DNA of 64,000 bases from Micromonospora sp. WMMA1363 (GTDB lineage: Bacteria; Actinomycetota; Actinomycetes; Mycobacteriales; Micromonosporaceae). Where the stretch lies: NCBI RefSeq assembly GCF_030345795.1, contig NZ_JAUALB010000001.1, positions 2,475,001 to 2,539,000 on the forward strand, in the 5' to 3' direction. This document shows, piece by piece, positions 60,454-64,000 of this stretch. How positions within the stretch are numbered: the stretch's first letter is position 1; every line of letters starts with the position of its first letter. A program made the translations under genes and the position numbers. A model generated the notes under the pieces. It was not told where the DNA came from. It made no database searches and saw only the letters and a list, made by a program, of their open reading frames with translations.

Positions 60454-60623
60454 CGTGCGGCAGGGACCGTTGGCGGCGCCGCACAGGACCCCTTGGCAAC
60501 GCTTCAGCGGCCAAGCCAACGAACATCACGCTGCCCAGGACCACCCACGCTGGTCGTCGACCGCAGCTGCACGGCCAGCCGCCCCGGGTCGCTGGCGGCC
60601 CTCGCTGACGCTCGCCATCGCCG

Positions 60624-61028
60624 TCAGCCGGGGAGGAACGAGAGGCGGACCTGGCGGACCGGGTTGTCGCCGTTCGGGTCGACCAGGCACACCGACTGCC
60701 AGGTGCCCAGCGCGATCCGCCCGCCGACCACCGGCAGGGTCGCGTACGGCGGCACGAACGCCGGCAGCACGTGGTCCCGCCCGTGGCCGGGTGAGCCGTG
60801 CCGGTGCCGCCACCGGTTGTCGGCGGGGAGCAGCTCGTCCAGCGCGGTGAGCAGGTCGTTGTCGGAGCCGGACCCGGTCTCGATGATCGCCAGGCCGGCG
60901 GTGGCGTGCGGCACGAAGACGTGCAGCAGCCCGTCGCCCTGCCCGGCGACGAACCGCTCCGCCTCGGCGGTGATGTCCCGGACGGTGGGGCGATTTCCGG
61001 TCTGGACAGTGATCACCTCGGTGCGCAT
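60624..61028 (-). CDS. YjbQ/UPF0047 family protein
   Basis: This 134-residue protein starts at ATG 61028 (MRTEVITVQTGNRPTVRDIT). The UPF0047 signature includes LLHVFVPHATAGLAIIETGS, HRHGSPGHGRDHVLPAFVPP and ALGTWQSVCLVDPNGDNPVR; the histidines bind metal in structures of the family. Thiamine-phosphate-synthase-like side activity has been reported for E. coli YjbQ. The frame further upstream to 61379 is not used. It is convergent with the ABC operon; 60454-60623 has no feature. Confidence 0.88.
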   Translation of the reverse strand: MRTEVITVQTGNRPTVRDITAEAERFVAGQGDGLLHVFVPHATAGLAIIETGSGSDNDLLTALDELLPADNRWRHRHGSPGHGRDHVLPAFVPPYATLPVVGGRIALGTWQSVCLVDPNGDNPVRQVRLSFLPG

Positions 61029-61393
61029 ACGCCGCATTCTGCCCGAGCCGGACCGCCGTCGCCCGGCCGACCGCGCCGCGTCACCCACTGCCGCGCCGCC
61101 CCACCGGCCCCGGCAACATCCCCGCGCCCGTCCGCCACGTGCACGCCCGTGCGGTAGGACTCCGCGCACAACCGTGCGGTAGTAATCAGCCGCGGGTCCA
61201 CCGATCCGGCCGCCATCACCGTCGCGCCCCGCAACCGGACGGATACGGGGCGACGGACCCGCGACCAGCGCGATGTTACCGGCGGGTACCTGTGTCGAGC
61301 GTCGCGTCTCCCGGCGGTGGACGTGACGACGGGTGCCACGAGGGGGCAGGATGGCGCTAGAGACCTGTCCCACCCACAACCGAGGGAACGCCT
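61029..61393. other. Intergenic region between YjbQ and aceE
   Basis: No gene is supported in these 365 bases. It contains the divergent promoter space for YjbQ (minus) and aceE (plus). I see no clear operator; open frames on the minus strand across it are compositional. Confidence 0.4.
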
Positions 61394-64000
61394 GTGGCTA
61401 CGGAACGCAAGCGCCCGGTGATCACCGCCGGTCTGCCGAGCCAGCTTCCGGACATCGACCCCGCAGAGACCAGCGAATGGGTCGAGTCGCTCGACGGTGT
61501 CATCGGCGAACGCGGGACCAAGCGCGCCCGCTACGTCATGCTGCGCCTGCTGGAGCGGGCCCGCGAGCGCCAGGTCGGGGTGCCGTCCCTGACCACCACG
61601 GACTACATCAACAGCATCCCGCCGGAGCGTGAGCCCTGGTTCCCGGGTGACGAGCACGTCGAACGGCGGATCCGGGCGTACGTCCGGTGGAACGCGGCGA
61701 TGCTGGTACACCGGGCGCAGCGGCCGGAGATCGGTGTGGGCGGGCACATCTCCACCTTCGCCAGCTCGGCCTCGCTCTACGAGGTCGGCTTCAACCACTT
61801 CTTCCGGGGTAAGGACCACCCGGGCGGCGGCGACCACATCTTCTACCAGGGCCACGCCTCCCCGGGCATGTACGCACGGGCGTTCCTGGAGGGCCGGCTC
61901 ACCGAGCACCAGCTCGACGGATTCCGGCAGGAGCTGTCACACCCCGGGGGCGGCCTGCCGTCGTACCCGCACCCGCGGCTGATGCCGGACTTCTGGGAGT
62001 TCCCCACCGTCTCGATGGGCCTCGGCGGCGTCAACGCCATCTACCAGGCCCGGTTCAACCGGTACCTGCACCACCGCGGCATCAAGGACACCTCCGACCA
62101 GCACGTCTGGGCGTTCCTCGGCGACGGCGAGATGGACGAGCCGGAGACGCTCGGCGCGATCGGGGTGGCCGCCCGCGAGGAGCTGGACAACCTCACCTTC
62201 GTCATCAACTGCAACCTCCAGCGCCTCGACGGACCGGTCCGCGGCAACGGCAAGGTCATGCAGGAGCTGGAGGCGTTCTTCCGGGGTGCCGGCTGGAACG
62301 TCGTCAAGGTGGTGTGGGGCCGCGAGTGGGACCCGCTGCTCGCCCGGGACACCGACGGCGCGCTGGTCAACCTCATGAACACCACGCCCGACGGGGACTA
62401 CCAGACCTACAAGGCGGAGTCCGGGACGTACGTCCGGGAGCACTTCTTCGGTCGCGACCCGCGGACCCGCAAGATGGTCGAGCACCTGACCGACGAGGAG
62501 ATCTGGAACCTCAAGCGCGGCGGCCACGACTATCGGAAGCTCTACGCGGCGTACAAGGCGGCGATGGAGCACACCGGTCAGCCGACGGTGATCCTGGCCA
62601 AGACGATCAAGGGCTGGACGCTCGGCTCGCACTTCGAGGGCCGCAACGCCACCCACCAGATGAAGAAGCTGACGTTGGAGGACCTGAAGACCTTCCGCGA
62701 CCGGCTCTACCTGGACATCCCGGACAGGGCGCTGGAGGAGAACCCCTACCTGCCGCCGTACTACCACCCGGGCGAGAAGTCCGACGAGATCGCCTACCTC
62801 AAGGACCGGCGAGCCCAACTCGGCGGCTATCTGCCGTCGCGGCGACCCGGCACCAAGCGGCTCACCATCCCCGGCCCGGAGCGCTTCTCCGACGTCAAGC
62901 GCGGCTCCGGCAAGCAGAAGGTTGCCACCACGATGGCCTTCGTCCGCCTGCTCAAGGACGTGATGAAGGACAAGGAGTTCGGCAGGCGCTGGGTGCCGAT
63001 CATCCCGGACGAGGCACGCACCTTCGGCATGGACTCGCTGTTCCCGACGCAGAAGATCTACTCCCCGCACGGCCAGCGGTACACCTCGGTCGACCGGGAG
63101 CTGTTCCTGTCGTACAAGGAGTCGACCGCCGGGCAGATCCTGCACGAGGGCATCAACGAGGTCGGGTCGGTGGCGTCGTTCACGGCGGCGGGCTCCTCGT
63201 ACGCCACGCACAACGAGCCGATGATCCCGATGTACATCTTCTACTCGATGTTCGGCTTCCAGCGCACCGCCGACGGGCTGTGGGCGGCGGCCGACCAGAT
63301 GGCGCGGGGCTTCCTGCTCGGTGCCACCGCCGGACGCACCACACTCAACGGTGAGGGTCTCCAACACGAGGACGGCCACTCGCTGCTGATCGCTGCCACC
63401 AACCCGGCGGTGGTCGCCTACGACCCGGCGTTCGCGTACGAGATCGCGCACATCGTGGAGAACGGCCTGCACCGCATGTACGGAGTGGCGCAGGAGAACG
63501 TCTTCTACTACCTGACCGTCTACAACGAGCCGATCGTGCAGCCGGCGGAGCCGGACGCGGTGGACGTCGAGGGCCTGCTCAAGGGGATCTACCGCTACGC
63601 GGTGGCACCCCAGGTGGACGGTCCGAAGGCGCAGCTGCTCGCCTCGGGCACCGGCATGCAGTGGGCGCTGCAGGCGCAGGAGCTGCTCGCCCAGGACTGG
63701 GGGGTGGCCGCCGACGTCTGGTCGGTGACGTCGTGGACGGAGCTGCGCCGGGATGCGGTCGAGGCCGAGGAGCACAACCTGGTCAACCCGGGTGGAGACC
63801 AGCGGGTGCCGTATGTGGCGCGGAAGCTGGCCGACGCCGACGGCCCGAAGGTCGCGGTCAGCGACTGGATGCGGGCGGTGCCCGACCTGATCGCCCGCTG
63901 GGTGCCGGGCGACTACACCTCGCTCGGCACCGACGGGTTCGGCATGTCGGACACCCGGCACGCCCTGCGCCGGTACTTCCACGTGGACGCCGAGTCGATC
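61394..64000 (+). CDS. aceE: Pyruvate dehydrogenase E1 component, homodimeric type (3' end outside window)
   Basis: GTG 61394 ([20 protein letters not shown]) follows GAGGGAACG, and the frame is open through the last base, giving 869 codons of an expected about 910. This thiamine-diphosphate enzyme decarboxylates pyruvate and transfers acetyl to E2. The ThDP motif is [20 protein letters not shown] ... [14 protein letters not shown] (about 242-300), and [20 protein letters not shown] and [20 protein letters not shown] are typical AceE stretches. It is the single-chain form used by actinobacteria. E2/E3 genes are not visible. A 681-codon antisense frame covers this gene and is spurious. Confidence 0.96.
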   Translation, partial: MATERKRPVITAGLPSQLPDIDPAETSEWVESLDGVIGERGTKRARYVMLRLLERARERQVGVPSLTTTDYINSIPPEREPWFPGDEHVERRIRAYVRWNAAMLVHRAQRPEIGVGGHISTFASSASLYEVGFNHFFRGKDHPGGGDHIFYQGHASPGMYARAFLEGRLTEHQLDGFRQELSHPGGGLPSYPHPRLMPDFWEFPTVSMGLGGVNAIYQARFNRYLHHRGIKDTSDQHVWAFLGDGEMDEPETLGAIGVAAREELDNLTFVINCNLQRLDGPVRGNGKVMQELEAFFRGAGWNVVKVVWGREWDPLLARDTDGALVNLMNTTPDGDYQTYKAESGTYVREHFFGRDPRTRKMVEHLTDEEIWNLKRGGHDYRKLYAAYKAAMEHTGQPTVILAKTIKGWTLGSHFEGRNATHQMKKLTLEDLKTFRDRLYLDIPDRALEENPYLPPYYHPGEKSDEIAYLKDRRAQLGGYLPSRRPGTKRLTIPGPERFSDVKRGSGKQKVATTMAFVRLLKDVMKDKEFGRRWVPIIPDEARTFGMDSLFPTQKIYSPHGQRYTSVDRELFLSYKESTAGQILHEGINEVGSVASFTAAGSSYATHNEPMIPMYIFYSMFGFQRTADGLWAAADQMARGFLLGATAGRTTLNGEGLQHEDGHSLLIAATNPAVVAYDPAFAYEIAHIVENGLHRMYGVAQENVFYYLTVYNEPIVQPAEPDAVDVEGLLKGIYRYAVAPQVDGPKAQLLASGTGMQWALQAQELLAQDWGVAADVWSVTSWTELRRDAVEAEEHNLVNPGGDQRVPYVARKLADADGPKVAVSDWMRAVPDLIARWVPGDYTSLGTDGFGMSDTRHALRRYFHVDAESI

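Noticed and set aside
61937..63982. 681-codon minus-strand frame
   Set aside because: Antisense of aceE; composition is Val/Arg/Leu/Asp repeats with no recognisable fold.

Overview
The window is high-GC actinobacterial DNA with GTG/ATG starts, GGAGG-type ribosome sites and many ATGA/GTGA gene overlaps. Actinomycete-type mobile-element genes (TraB/FtsK, DUF2637, DUF6284, Pra-like) and the peroxiredoxin/DUF3052/aceE neighbourhood suggest Micromonosporaceae (Micromonospora or Salinispora-like). This assignment is inferred from gene content, not from a search.

Positions 1-15.5 kb hold part of an actinomycete integrative and conjugative element (AICE-like). Most genes lie on the minus strand. They include a partial DUF5131 gene, a TraB-type FtsK translocase followed by a repeat-bearing candidate transfer locus, a cassette of small genes separated by strong hairpins, a DUF2637 spread protein, a NUDIX hydrolase and a chain of overlapping small genes. 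A divergent control region with a perfect 27-bp inverted repeat leads to a helix-repeat regulator. Beyond it are an APH-fold kinase, a protein made of three tandem GntR winged helices, a large serine recombinase and a Pra-like activator gene. The right-hand side is cut by an ISL3-family IS.

Positions 16-32.7 kb are an IS-rich zone: two adjacent ISL3 elements (the second has an exact 8-bp target duplication), an ISL3 element broken by an IS3 element and bracketed by IS256-type termini, an IS4 remnant, and IS3 and ISL3 scraps. Between them lie a two-TM protein of unknown function, a kinase pseudogene, a VCBS/GH18 chitinase, a HAD phosphatase coupled to a 2H phosphoesterase, a pentapeptide-repeat protein and the RNase P RNA gene.

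Positions 32.7-64 kb look like core chromosome: TauE/SafE transporter, MctP-like symporter with DUF3311 partner, RNase HI/phosphatase, zinc-ribbon protein and Nif3 cluster, flavoprotein, XRE regulator divergent from a primase/polymerase-like gene, a decayed DUF1800 gene, a SWIM/SNF2 pair, pyruvyl transferase, TetR with its reductase target, alpha/beta hydrolase, an IS256 copy with 9-bp target duplication next to an older IS256 scrap, tRNA-Val, peroxiredoxin, DUF3052, a fused 2-oxoacid dehydrogenase E1 with a long low-complexity insert, a GbsR/MarR-ABC exporter operon, YjbQ, and the 5' part of aceE running off the end.
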